The notes under the pieces: generated by a model
The model's database searches: none
What the model was told of the DNA's origin: nothing
What the model saw: the letters and a program-made list of their open reading frames with translations, nothing else
Made by a program: the position numbers and the translations under genes
Part shown: positions 38,971 to 47,367 of the stretch, piece after piece
Position numbering within the stretch: position 1 is the first letter of the stretch
How the letters are laid out: each line of letters starts with the position of its first letter
Assembly: GCF_036250675.1 (NCBI RefSeq)
Contig: NZ_CP109592.1
Span: 3,348,001-3,412,000 of the forward strand
Direction: 5' to 3'
Source: Streptomyces sp. NBC_01689
Lineage (GTDB): Bacteria; Actinomycetota; Actinomycetes; Streptomycetales; Streptomycetaceae
DNA: 64,000 bases

Positions 38971-40223
38971 GCACGAGCCTCCGCGGTTGTCGTCTGTGCC
39001 GTCAGTTCCCGGGCCCGGGCGCGCGCCCAGGTCTCCGCTTCGAGGACGTCCGCCACGGTCAGGGAAGTTCCCGATCGGGGTGTTCCGTGTTCCTCGACCA
39101 CCTGTGTGACGGTCTCCATGATCCCATTGAACGGCAGGGTGCCGTTCAGGAACGCGTCGACGCACTCCTCGTTCGCGGCATTGAACACCGCCGGAGCCGT
39201 GCCCGCGAGCCGGCCCACGTGCCGGGCGAGTCCGACCGAGGGGAACGCCTCGTCGTCGAGCGGGAAGAACTCCCAGCTCGACGCCTTGGTCCAGTCGCAG
39301 GCCGGGGCCGCGTCGGGGACGCGCTCCGGCCAGCCGAGACCGATGGCGATCGGCCCCCGCATGTCGGGGGGCGTCGCCTGGGCCAGTGTCGATCCGTCCG
39401 TGTACTCGACCATCGAGTGGACATACGACTGCGGGTGCACGACCACCTCAATGCGATCGAAGGGAATGTCGTAGAGGAGGTGCGCCTCGATGACTTCCAG
39501 TCCCTTGTTGACCAGGGTCGCGGAGTTGATGGTGATGACCGGCCCCATGGCCCAGGTGGGGTGGGCGAGCGCGTCGGCCGGTGTGACGTTCGCCAGTTCC
39601 GCCTTGGTACGGCCCCGGAAGGGTCCCCCGGAGGCGGTCACGACGAGTTTGCGGACGTCGGCGCGGGTGCCGGCCGCCAGCGCCTGGAACAGCGCCGCGT
39701 GCTCGGAGTCGACGGGGATGATCTGTCCCGGCTTGGCCAGCGCCTTCACCAGCGGGCCGCCGACGATGAGCGACTCCTTGTTGGCGAGCGCGAGGGTGCG
39801 GCCCGCCTCCAGGGCGGCGAGGGTGGGGGCGAGGCCGATGGAGCCGGTGATGCCGTTGAGGACGGTGTGACCGTCGGATCCGGCGAGGTGGGTGGCGGCG
39901 TCGGCTCCCGCGAGGATCTCGGGGAGCGGCTCACCGGCGGAGTACTGGGCGGCCAGGGCCTCCCGCAGTGCGGGGACGACGTCCTCGCGCGCGACGGCGA
40001 CCGTCCGCACCCGCAGCCGGTGGGCCTGCTCGGCGAGCAGTCCGACCCTGCCGCCTGCGGCGGAGAGCCCGGTGACGCGGAAGCGGTCGGGGTTGCGCAG
40101 CACGAGATCGATGGCCTGGGTCCCGATCGACCCGGTGGAGCCGAGGATCACGACATCCCTGACTCCGTCCACGGGGTCGAAGACGAGATGCGGATCAGCG
40201 AGGGGGGCTGGACTGTCGCTCAT
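38967..40223 (-). CDS. dxr: 1-deoxy-D-xylulose-5-phosphate reductoisomerase
   Basis: 418 residues. NADPH-binding [11 protein letters not shown] (~27-37), NKESLIVGG, substrate/metal motif DSEHAALF and [15 protein letters not shown] are all present. It makes 2-C-methyl-D-erythritol 4-phosphate, the first committed MEP step. It is the first gene of dxr-rip. The 190-bp divergent gap upstream contains the promoters of dxr and of the secreted lamin-tail gene. Confidence 0.97.
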   Translation of the reverse strand: MSDSPAPLADPHLVFDPVDGVRDVVILGSTGSIGTQAIDLVLRNPDRFRVTGLSAAGGRVGLLAEQAHRLRVRTVAVAREDVVPALREALAAQYSAGEPLPEILAGADAATHLAGSDGHTVLNGITGSIGLAPTLAALEAGRTLALANKESLIVGGPLVKALAKPGQIIPVDSEHAALFQALAAGTRADVRKLVVTASGGPFRGRTKAELANVTPADALAHPTWAMGPVITINSATLVNKGLEVIEAHLLYDIPFDRIEVVVHPQSYVHSMVEYTDGSTLAQATPPDMRGPIAIGLGWPERVPDAAPACDWTKASSWEFFPLDDEAFPSVGLARHVGRLAGTAPAVFNAANEECVDAFLNGTLPFNGIMETVTQVVEEHGTPRSGTSLTVADVLEAETWARARARELTAQTTTAEARA

Positions 40224-40324
40224 CCCCCCATTGTGGCCGCAACGCGGGCCGCGCAGGACAGGGCTCCCTCTTCCGGTCCGGCTCCTGTATCACCCCCGTG
40301 CACCGGACGGCACGAAATCACCCT

Positions 40325-40356
40325 TTGTGAATCTCGCGTGAAGATCACGTGATAAC
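40325..40356 (+). promoter_or_regulatory. AT-rich promoter region candidate for the lamin-tail gene
   Basis: TTGTGA (40325-40330) and TGATAA (40350-40355) with 19-nt spacing, overlapping a dyad CGTGA-AGA-TCACG (40337-40349). Spacing is slightly long; the dyad could be an operator. It would give a ~50-nt leader. Confidence 0.35.
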
Positions 40357-40413
40357 ACTTCATCACTGGCCGGTGGACGACCGGCCGGGGAACGACACCC
40401 TGGGGGGTTTCTC

Positions 40414-40866
40414 ATGCGGACTCGCGCCGCCCTGCCCGCGCTCGCGGGCGCCGTCGCACTGACGGGCGCTTTCCTTCTCAGCACTCCGGCTCAGGCCGCC
40501 GGCGGTGTGACCATCCATCACGTCTGGTTCGACAGCCCGGGCTCCGACAACCGCTCCAACACGAGCCTCAACGGCGAGTGGGTGCAGATCAAGAACACCA
40601 GTTCGGCGGCGGTCTCGCTCAAGGGCTGGATCCTGAAGGACGTGTCGAACCACCGGTACACCTTCCCGAACGTCAGAATCGGCGCGGGCCGGACCATGAA
40701 GGTGCACACCGGAAGCGGTACGGACACCACGACGGACAAGTTCCAGCACCGCCGCGCCTACGTGTGGAACAACACGAGTGACACGGCCACGCTGACGAAG
40801 GCGAGCGGCTCGAAGGTCGACTCGTGCTCGTGGACGACCAGGGATCCCAGCGACAAGTACTGCTGA
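40414..40866 (+). CDS. Secreted lamin-tail (LTD) domain protein
   Basis: 150 residues: signal peptide (~1-29, ending AQA-AG) and one LTD beta-sandwich (~30-150). The family pattern is seen in NGEWVQIKNTSSAAVSLKGW followed by YTFPNVRIGAGRTMKVHTG. C138 and C150 could form a disulfide at the C-terminus. Bacterial LTD proteins are extracellular and often associated with binding or nuclease domains; here it stands alone. Downstream is a strong terminator shared with the acyl-CoA dehydrogenase gene. Confidence 0.88.
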   Translation: MRTRAALPALAGAVALTGAFLLSTPAQAAGGVTIHHVWFDSPGSDNRSNTSLNGEWVQIKNTSSAAVSLKGWILKDVSNHRYTFPNVRIGAGRTMKVHTGSGTDTTTDKFQHRRAYVWNNTSDTATLTKASGSKVDSCSWTTRDPSDKYC

Positions 40867-40933
40867 TCCCGGACCGGCCCCCGCCGCGCGGGCCGGACCG
40901 GGAGTGCCCGGACCCGGCGGCCGGACGGACCGC

Positions 40934-40973
40934 GGGGCGTGGCCGACGCGCTCGACGGCGTCGGCCACGCCCC
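40934..40973. terminator. Bidirectional terminator, lamin-tail gene / acyl-CoA dehydrogenase
   Basis: Perfect 16-bp stem GGGGCGTGGCCGACGC (40934-40949) with GCGTCGGCCACGCCCC (40958-40973), 8-nt loop, between convergent genes. Confidence 0.87.
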
Positions 40974-40991
40974 TGCTTGCCGGGACCGCGG

Positions 40992-42953
40992 TCAGCGGAT
41001 GGGCCGGCGCACGTTCTCCCGCTGGGCGGGACCGGGCGTCGCGTCGGCGATCCACGGGCCGTCGCCCGACGGGTCGACGACCCCTTCCTCCAGCCAGGTG
41101 TACGTGCCCGACATCACGTTCTTCACGACCCTGCGGTCGAGCTCGTCGGTGTTGGTCCACAGCCGCCCGAAGAGTTCGTCGACGCGGATGCGGGACTGCC
41201 TGCAGAACGCGTCGGCGAGCTGGTAGGCCTCACGGCCGTGCTCCCCCTCGGTGCGCAGGAGTTCGGCGCGCACACAGGCGGCGCTCATCGCGAAGAGCTC
41301 GGCGCCGATGTCCACGATCCGGCCCAGGAAGCCCTGCTTGGTCTCCATCCGTCCCTGCCAGCGGGACATGGCGTAGAAGGTGGAGCGGGCCAGTTTGCGG
41401 GCGCTGCGCTCGACGTAGCGCAGGTGCGGCGAGAGGTCGATGCCGTGCTGGAACTCGCCGTACGAGCGGGGCAGCTGGCCGGGGCCCGCGACCAGTTTCG
41501 GGAGCCACTTCGCGTAGAAGACACCGGCGTTGGCGCCCGCCTTCGCCTTGTCCGAGAGGGACTTGTCGGGGTCGATGAGGTCGCCGGCCACCGAGAGGTG
41601 GGCGTCCACGGCCTCGCGGGCGATCAGCAGGTGCATGATCTCCGTCGAGCCCTCGAAGATGCGGTTGATGCGCAGGTCCCGCAGGATCTGCTCGGCCGGG
41701 ACCGCCCGTTCGCCGCGGGCCTTGAGGGACGCGGCGGTCTCGAAGCCGCGGCCGCCGCGGATCTGGACCAGTTCGTCCGCCATCAGGCAGGCCATCTCGG
41801 AGCCGTACAGCTTGGCGAGGGCGGCCTCGATACGGATGTCGTTGCGGTCCTCGTCGGCCATCTGGGAGGACAGGTCGACGACCGCCTCCAGTGCGAACGT
41901 GGTCGCCGCGATGAAGGAGATCTTCGCTCCGACCGCCTCGTGGAAGGCCACCGGCTTGCCCCACTGCTCGCGCGCGGCGGACCACTCGCGGGCGATCTTG
42001 AGGCACCACTTGCCCGCCCCGACGCACATGGCGGGGAGCGAGAGCCGGCCGGTGTTGAGGGTGGTCAGCGCGATCTTCAGACCCGCGCCCTCGGGGCCGA
42101 TCCGGTTCGCGGCGGGGACGCGCACCTGGTGGAAGCGGGTGACACCGTTCTCCAGGCCGCGCAGGCCCATGAACGCGTTGCGGTGCTCGACGGTGATGCC
42201 GTCGGAACCGGCCTCCACCACGAACGCCGTGATGCCGCCCTTGTGCCCCTCCGACTTCGGCACCCGCGCCATGACCACCAGCAGATCGGCGACGACACCG
42301 TTGGTCGTCCAGAGCTTCACGCCGTCGAGGACGTAGTCGTCGCCGTCCGGCACGGCGGTCGTGGCCAGCCGCGCCGGGTCCGAACCGACGTCCGGCTCGG
42401 TGAGCAGGAAGGCGGAGATGTCGGTACGGGCGCAGCGGGGCAGGAAGGTGTCCTTCTGCTCCTTGGTCCCGAAGATCTTCAGCGGCTGGGGGACGCCGAT
42501 CGACTGGTGCGCGGAGAGCAGTGCGCCGATCGCCGGGCTCGCGGAGCCGACCAGGGCGAGCGCCTTGTTGTAGTACACCTGGGTGAGGCCGAGGCCGCCG
42601 TACTTGGTGTCGATCTTCATGCCGAGGGCGCCGAGCTCCTTGAGCCCGTCGACGACCTCGTCGGGGATCCGTGCCTCGCGCTCGATCCGGGCGGAGTCGA
42701 TCTTCGTCTCGCAGAAGTCGCGCAGCTTGGCGAGGAATTCCTCACCACGCTGGACCGCCTCGTCGGGCGGCAGGGGGTGCGGGTGGATCAGGTCGAGCCG
42801 GAAGCGCCCGAGGAACAGTTCCTTGGCGAAGCTGGGCTTGCGCCAGTCCTGCTCCCGCGCCGCCTCGGCGACCTGACGGGCCTCACGTTCGGTGACTGTG
42901 GGCCGGTGGGGTGTTGCGGACAAGAAGCTCACCTCGCCGCGAATAGGGATCAC
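40992..42953 (-). CDS. VLCAD-like acyl-CoA dehydrogenase
   Basis: 653 residues from GTG 42953; in-frame GTG 42932 or TTG 42923 are alternatives, the latter having GAGGTG upstream. The core acyl-CoA dehydrogenase (~60-460) has LTEPDVGSDPA, LDGVKLWTTNG, RGGRGFETAA and IFEGSTEIMHLLIAREA, whose Glu fits the catalytic base position of VLCAD/ACAD9. A further ~190-residue helical C-terminal domain follows, as in long-chain enzymes. It oxidises acyl-CoA to enoyl-CoA with FAD. It stands alone, divergent from the LacI regulator; I see no evidence that it is regulated by it. Confidence 0.92.
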   Translation of the reverse strand: MIPIRGEVSFLSATPHRPTVTEREARQVAEAAREQDWRKPSFAKELFLGRFRLDLIHPHPLPPDEAVQRGEEFLAKLRDFCETKIDSARIEREARIPDEVVDGLKELGALGMKIDTKYGGLGLTQVYYNKALALVGSASPAIGALLSAHQSIGVPQPLKIFGTKEQKDTFLPRCARTDISAFLLTEPDVGSDPARLATTAVPDGDDYVLDGVKLWTTNGVVADLLVVMARVPKSEGHKGGITAFVVEAGSDGITVEHRNAFMGLRGLENGVTRFHQVRVPAANRIGPEGAGLKIALTTLNTGRLSLPAMCVGAGKWCLKIAREWSAAREQWGKPVAFHEAVGAKISFIAATTFALEAVVDLSSQMADEDRNDIRIEAALAKLYGSEMACLMADELVQIRGGRGFETAASLKARGERAVPAEQILRDLRINRIFEGSTEIMHLLIAREAVDAHLSVAGDLIDPDKSLSDKAKAGANAGVFYAKWLPKLVAGPGQLPRSYGEFQHGIDLSPHLRYVERSARKLARSTFYAMSRWQGRMETKQGFLGRIVDIGAELFAMSAACVRAELLRTEGEHGREAYQLADAFCRQSRIRVDELFGRLWTNTDELDRRVVKNVMSGTYTWLEEGVVDPSGDGPWIADATPGPAQRENVRRPIR

Positions 42954-43302
42954 TGGGGGTCTTCGTTACTGACCGGTGCTACTCGATCGTTCGTACCCGA
43001 TTGCGGGCGACCTCACCAGTCCTCTCGCAGCGTTCGGGCCGCCTCCGGACCGTCCGGGGACCGGCCGACGCCGCCGCGCGCGCGGCCTTTCGGCCGGTGG
43101 CGCCTGACATGTTCCAGCTTGCGCCCGCGCGGTCGGCGCCGCCGCACCCCGCGTCACACCGGAGGTCCCCGCGAGGGCCGTTCGGGTGCCGCGCGGTGCC
43201 GCTCGGGTGCCGTCCGGACGCGGCCCGGGCGCCGTCCGGGATGCCGCCCAGGGGCGCGGCCGGAAGCTGCTCCGTGGGCGGCAGAGGCGCAGGGCGGGAC
43301 GA

Positions 43303-43316
43303 TCGAAGCGCTTCGA
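43303..43316. promoter_or_regulatory. LacI-family operator O1
   Basis: TCGAAGCGCTTCGA is a perfect 14-bp palindrome with the central CG step typical of LacI/GalR operators. Its centre is exactly 100 bp from that of the second copy, and it lies 17 bp upstream of the -35 of the regulator promoter. Confidence 0.7.
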
Positions 43317-43332
43317 CTTACCGGGAAGCCTG

Positions 43333-43361
43333 TGGACACACTCTCTTCACCGGACTACTGT
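43333..43361 (+). promoter_or_regulatory. Promoter of the LacI-family regulator
   Basis: TGGACA (43333-43338), 17-nt spacer, TACTGT (43356-43361): a good primary sigma match. Predicted start near 43368, 66 nt before the ATG at 43434. It is flanked by the two operators. Confidence 0.6.
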
Positions 43362-43404
43362 CGAACAGCCCTCACCCGCCTCGATCCGTGACACGCGCAC
43401 TGTC

Positions 43405-43414
43405 GAAGCGCTTC
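43405..43414. promoter_or_regulatory. LacI-family operator O2
   Basis: GAAGCGCTTC, same core as O1 (extends as TCGAAGCGCTTCA on one side), lies about 40 bp downstream of the predicted start and 19 bp before the ATG. Repressor bound here would block elongation or translation. Confidence 0.68.
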
Positions 43415-43433
43415 ACCCAGCCTGGAGAGCCGG

Positions 43434-44447
43434 ATGGTCACCCTTGCCGAGGTCGCCCGTCACGCCGGAGTCTCGGCGAGCACGGTGAGCTATGTCCTCA
43501 GCGGTAAGCGGTCCATCTCCGCCGACACCCGGCAGCGGGTCGAGCGGAGCATCCAGGAGCTCGGCTACCACCCGAACGCGGGCGCCCGCGCCCTGGCGAG
43601 CAGCCGGTCCAACATCATCGCTCTGATGGTTCCACTCCGTACCGACATGTACGTACCCGTGATGATGGAGATCGCCATCGCGGTGGCGACCCACGCCCGC
43701 ACCTTCGGGTACGACGTGCTGCTGCTCACCGGCGAGGAAGGACCCGACGCCGTACGCCGGGTCACCGGCAGCGGGCTGGCCGACGCGATGATCCTGATGG
43801 ACGTCGAACTCGACGACGAGCGGCTGCCGTTGCTGCGCCGCACGGACCGGCCCTCCGTCCTGATCGGGCTGCCCGCCGACACCTCGGGGCTGACCTGCGT
43901 CGATCTCGACTTCGGGGCGACGGGCGCGCTGTGCGCCGAGCATCTGGCGATGCTGGGCCACCGGGACATCGCCGTCATCGGCGAGGCCCCCGCCGTCTAC
44001 GAACGGCACACCGGTTTCGCCGAGCGCACGCTCGACGGACTCCGGTCCCGGGCCCGGGAGTTGGGCCTGCGGTTGCTGCACCGCCCGTGCGAGGGCGGCT
44101 TCGACGCGATGTCCCTGACCCTGGCCCGCGTCTTCGACGAACGCCCCGCCACCACGGGCTTCGTCGTGCAGAACGAGTCCGCGGTCGAGCCGCTGCTCGC
44201 CCTGCTGCGCCGGCAGCGCCGGGCCGTCCCCGAGGACGTGTCGGTGATCGCGGTCTGCCCGGACCAGGTCGCCACCCAGGCCTCCGTGCGGCTGACGTCG
44301 GTCGCCATCCCCGCGCAGGAGATGGGCCGACGTGCGGTCGAGCAGGTGATCGCCAAACTGGAGGGCCGCGACGACGACGAAGTCGCGCTCATCGCACCGG
44401 AGTTGACGATCCGCGCGAGCACGGGACCGGCCCCCGGGGCGGCCTGA
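43434..44447 (+). CDS. LacI-family transcriptional regulator
   Basis: 337 residues. The N-terminal helix-turn-helix (VTLAEVARHAGVSASTVSYVLSGKR) and hinge ALASSRSN are canonical. The ligand domain is periplasmic-binding-like (VPLRTDMYVPVMMEIAIAVATHA; MGRRAVEQVIAKL). It probably binds the GAAGCGCTTC operators directly upstream, hence autoregulation. The regulated transport or catabolic genes are not adjacent, which suggests that it acts elsewhere on the chromosome, or on the divergent acyl-CoA dehydrogenase gene. The ligand is probably a sugar. Confidence 0.95.
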   Translation: MVTLAEVARHAGVSASTVSYVLSGKRSISADTRQRVERSIQELGYHPNAGARALASSRSNIIALMVPLRTDMYVPVMMEIAIAVATHARTFGYDVLLLTGEEGPDAVRRVTGSGLADAMILMDVELDDERLPLLRRTDRPSVLIGLPADTSGLTCVDLDFGATGALCAEHLAMLGHRDIAVIGEAPAVYERHTGFAERTLDGLRSRARELGLRLLHRPCEGGFDAMSLTLARVFDERPATTGFVVQNESAVEPLLALLRRQRRAVPEDVSVIAVCPDQVATQASVRLTSVAIPAQEMGRRAVEQVIAKLEGRDDDEVALIAPELTIRASTGPAPGAA

Positions 44448-44677
44448 CGCTCCGTCCGCCCGTCCCCGCCCCTCGGTTCACGGTCCCCGGGCCCCGGTCC
44501 GTCGCGCGCCATCTGCCGCTCGTCCGCCGTCGTGCGTTGTTCGTCGTCGTCGGCCGTCGTTCGCCCTCGTTCGGTCCTCGTGGTCCTCGCCGCCCCTTAC
44601 GCCTTGTGACGCTTCCGTTGCCCGGAACTGTGGCCTCCGCCACAGCGGGGCCGATGCCGTCCTGTTGAGGTCGGCGC

Positions 44678-45160
44678 ATGGCTCTTCTGCTCCTGCTGCT
44701 GGTTCCCGGCGGGCTGGTCGCCTGCGTCGCCCTCGCCGGGTACGGCCTGCGCCGGCTCGGGCGCCGGGACGTGGTCCGCGCCGACGGCGGAGGACGGCTG
44801 CGCGGGCCGGCGGCGCTGGCCGGTGCCGCCGCGATCGCCGTGTACGTGTGGGGGCTGCTCCATGTCGCCGGTGCGGTTCTGGCGGCCGAGGACGGCGGCA
44901 CCGACTCAGCGCCGATCCGGCCGTGCCGTACGCCCGGCTGGCAGGAGTGGGCGAGGGACCCCGGCATCACCGGATACACGGTGAGCTATCTGCCCGTGCG
45001 GTTCGTCTGCGAGACGGGGGACGGTGGCCGGTACGCCACCGGAGACGTCCCCCGGTACGTCAACCCGGCCTTCTTCTGCCTCGCGGTGACCGCCGTGGCG
45101 ATCACCGGCGCGGCCGCCCTCGACACGGAACGCCGGACCAGAAGGCGCGCCACCGCGTGA
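44678..45160 (+). CDS. Small membrane protein of unknown function
   Basis: 160 residues from ATG 44678. Three hydrophobic helices (~1-22, ~45-68, ~131-148); the ~60-residue loop between helices 2 and 3 carries C83 and C111 and is probably outside, so a disulfide is possible. No recognised domain. It is monocistronic: 230 bp follow the LacI gene (including a CTGTGGC-CTCC-GCCACAG hairpin at 44628-44645) and the downstream gene is convergent. Confidence 0.68.
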   Translation: MALLLLLLVPGGLVACVALAGYGLRRLGRRDVVRADGGGRLRGPAALAGAAAIAVYVWGLLHVAGAVLAAEDGGTDSAPIRPCRTPGWQEWARDPGITGYTVSYLPVRFVCETGDGGRYATGDVPRYVNPAFFCLAVTAVAITGAAALDTERRTRRRATA

Positions 45161-45169
45161 CGGACGGAC

Positions 45170-45228
45170 TTCCCGGCGTTCCCGGCGTTCCTGGGTTCTC
45201 AGTGTTCCCGGCGTTCTCAGTGTTCGCG
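45170..45228. repeat. Short tandem CCCGGCGTTC / GTTCTCAGTGTTC repeats
   Basis: Alternating copies of CCCGGCGTTC (three) and GTTCTCAGTGTTC-like units (two) fill the convergent gap and run over the stop codon of the stress-protein-like gene (45217). Probably slippage-generated. Confidence 0.6.
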
Positions 45229-45696
45229 CCAACCGAGTTTGATGAGCAGGTTCTTCGCCTCCTCGGCCACCTCCGCCTCGGCGACCACGTCGTAGCGGGC
45301 GGCGACGATCTGGCTGCGGGACGCGAAGTCGCGGCGGCCCCCGGTGAACGCGTGGCCGGCGAAGCCGAAGAGCGCGCCGAAGATCGCTCCGTAGAACAGG
45401 CCGCTGATCATCAGCACCAGGACGTGATGGTTGCCCGCCGCGAACAGCGACAGGAGCAGGCCGACCAGCAGCCCGAACCAGGCGCCCGAACCCGCGCCGG
45501 CCAGGGCGGCCCGCCCACGGGTGAGCCGGCCCAGCACCGTCTCCACCATCCGCAGATCGGAGCCGATGATCGCGGTGTGCTCCACCGGGAACTTGCTGTC
45601 GGAGAGGAAGTCGACCGCGCGCTGCGCGCCCTCGTAGGTCGGATACGAGCCGACCACCGGCCGGTCGAGCGGCGCTGTCAGGGGTTGCTGGGTCAT
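45217..45696 (-). CDS. General stress protein 17M-like (YflT domain) membrane protein
   Basis: 159 residues from ATG 45696 (GGGAG upstream). Residues ~14-55 match the YflT/GSP17M start (VVGSYPTYEGAQRAVDFLSDSKFPVEHTAIIGSDLR). Two transmembrane helices separated by a short loop (~70-115) with small-residue packing follow, then a cytoplasmic domain (~120-159). The family is linked to general stress responses in Gram-positives; function unknown. The 3' end overlaps a repeat. Confidence 0.85.
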   Translation of the reverse strand: MTQQPLTAPLDRPVVGSYPTYEGAQRAVDFLSDSKFPVEHTAIIGSDLRMVETVLGRLTRGRAALAGAGSGAWFGLLVGLLLSLFAAGNHHVLVLMISGLFYGAIFGALFGFAGHAFTGGRRDFASRSQIVAARYDVVAEAEVAEEAKNLLIKLGWREH

Positions 45697-45863
45697 CAGA
45701 GGGCTCCCTTGCTCACCGTCCCCGTCGAACAGCCTGCGGCGAGGCGGTGTCCCTCGCAAGGCGGAACGCGCCGGCCGGGCGTGCCGGGCCGGCGTGCCCC
45801 ACGGCGGCCGGGCACGCGACGGTGCCGGACACGGCGGTGCCGACACGACGGTGCCGGACACGA

Positions 45864-45902
45864 CGGCGGCCGGAGTCCCCGCCCAGTGGACTCCGGCCGC
45901 CG
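45864..45902 (-). terminator. Terminator after the aldehyde dehydrogenase gene
   Basis: Perfect 15-bp stem CGGCGGCCGGAGTCC (45864-45878) with GGACTCCGGCCGCCG (45888-45902), 9-nt loop, 20 bp past the stop at 45922. Just beyond it are three near-copies of CGGTGCCGGACACGA (~45819-45865). Confidence 0.82.
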
Positions 45903-45921
45903 GTGACCCGTTCGGGCACGC

Positions 45922-47367
45922 TCAGAGGGCGAGACCCGTCAGCACGAGGACGCGCTCGTAGGTGTAGTCGTCCATCGCGAACTTGACGCCCTCGCGTCCG
46001 ACGCCGGACTGCTTCACCCCGCCGTAGGGCATCTGGTCGGCGCGGTAGGACGGCACGTCGCCGATGATCACGCCGCCGACCTCCAGCGCCCGGTGCGCGC
46101 GGAACGCACTCTGCAGGTCGTGGGTGAACACACCCGCCTGCAGGCCGTACTTGGAGTCGTTGACGGCGGCGAAGGCGGCTGCCTCGCCGTCCACCTTGCG
46201 CACCGTGAGGACGGGGCCGAAGACCTCCTCGCAGGAGACGGTGACGTCGTCCGGCACGTCGGCGAGGACCGTCGGGGCGTACGAGGCACCGTCGCGCTTG
46301 CCGCCGGTGAGGAGCGAGGCACCCGCCGCGACCGCCTCGTCGACCCAGGTCTCGACGCGCTTGGCCGCGTCCTCGCTGACGAGCGGGCCGACGTCGGTCC
46401 TGTCGTCCGACGGGTCACCGGTCACCTGGGCCTCGACCGCGGCGACGATGCGCGGCAGGAGCCGGTCGTAGACGGAGGCGTCCGCGATCACCCGCTGCAC
46501 GGAGATGCAGGACTGGCCGCCCTGGTAGTTCGAGAAGGTGGCGATCCGGGTCGCGGCCCGGTCCAGGTCCTGGTCGCTCGCCCAGTCGGCGAGCACGACC
46601 GCCGCGCCGTTGCCGCCCAGTTCCAGGGTGCAGTGCTTGCGGGGCACCGAGTCCATGATCGCGTAGCCGACCTTCTCGGAGCCGGTGAAGGAGATCACGG
46701 GCAGGCGCTCGTCCTGGACGAGGGCGGGCATGCGGTCGTTGGAGACCGGCAGGATCGACCAGGAACCGGCCGGCAGGTCCGTCTCGGCCAGCAGGTCACC
46801 GATGATCAGGCCCGACAGCGGCGTCGCGGGAGCGGGCTTGAGGATGATCGGCGCGCCGGCGGCGATGGCCGGGGCGATCTTGTGGGCGCACAGGTTGAGG
46901 GGGAAGTTGAACGGCGCGATGCCGAGGACGACGCCCTTGGGGAAGCGGCGGGTCAGGGCGAGACGGCCCTGGCCGCCGAGGTCGGTGTCCAGGCGCTGGG
47001 CCTCGCCGCCGTTGAACCTGCGGGCTTCCTCCGCGGCGAACCGGAAGACGGAGACCGCGCGGCCGACCTCGCCGCGGGCCCACTTGACCGGCTTGCCGTT
47101 CTCGGCGGAGATCAGCCGCGCGATCTCCTCGGTGCGCTCGACGAGGCGGCGGCTCACGTGGTCGAGGGCGGCGGCGCGGACGTGGGCGGGGGTGGCGGCG
47201 AACTCGTCGCGCACGGCGTACGCGGCGGCCACGGCCTCCTCGACCTGGGCCTCGGTCGGGACGCTGACCTGGGCGACGACGTGGCCGTCCCACGGTGAGG
47301 TCACGTCGAAAGCGGTCTCGCCGGTGGCCTGGCGGCCGGCGAGCCAGAAGGCGTGGGTGGAAGTCAT
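45922..47367 (-). CDS. NAD(P)-dependent aldehyde dehydrogenase, succinate-semialdehyde type likely
   Basis: 481 residues from ATG 47367. Catalytic Cys is in GGQSCISVQR and the general-base Glu in LELGGNGA; the GSEKVGYAIM Rossmann motif and APFNFPLN are present. It belongs to the lactaldehyde/succinate-semialdehyde dehydrogenase group. Its neighbours, a PucR regulator and, further on, gabT, make succinate semialdehyde (from GABA) the most reasonable substrate; lactaldehyde is an alternative. The 381-bp upstream gap is repeat-rich. Confidence 0.85.
   Translation of the reverse strand: MTSTHAFWLAGRQATGETAFDVTSPWDGHVVAQVSVPTEAQVEEAVAAAYAVRDEFAATPAHVRAAALDHVSRRLVERTEEIARLISAENGKPVKWARGEVGRAVSVFRFAAEEARRFNGGEAQRLDTDLGGQGRLALTRRFPKGVVLGIAPFNFPLNLCAHKIAPAIAAGAPIILKPAPATPLSGLIIGDLLAETDLPAGSWSILPVSNDRMPALVQDERLPVISFTGSEKVGYAIMDSVPRKHCTLELGGNGAAVVLADWASDQDLDRAATRIATFSNYQGGQSCISVQRVIADASVYDRLLPRIVAAVEAQVTGDPSDDRTDVGPLVSEDAAKRVETWVDEAVAAGASLLTGGKRDGASYAPTVLADVPDDVTVSCEEVFGPVLTVRKVDGEAAAFAAVNDSKYGLQAGVFTHDLQSAFRAHRALEVGGVIIGDVPSYRADQMPYGGVKQSGVGREGVKFAMDDYTYERVLVLTGLAL

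Larger units (their letters stand above)
42954..43433. other. 480-bp divergent regulatory gap
   Basis: Between acyl-CoA dehydrogenase and the LacI regulator. The left 300 bp are GC-rich and featureless apart from short direct repeats; the right part carries two LacI-type operators and a promoter (listed). No coding frame is supported. Confidence 0.6.

Noticed and set aside
35791..39474. A 1227-codon plus-strand frame across the acetyltransferase, repeat, ispG, rip and dxr
   Set aside because: It runs antisense to at least three well-identified genes and through the tandem repeat; no domain.
40824..43391. An 855-codon plus-strand frame opposite the acyl-CoA dehydrogenase
   Set aside because: Antisense shadow crossing a perfect terminator hairpin; no ribosome site.
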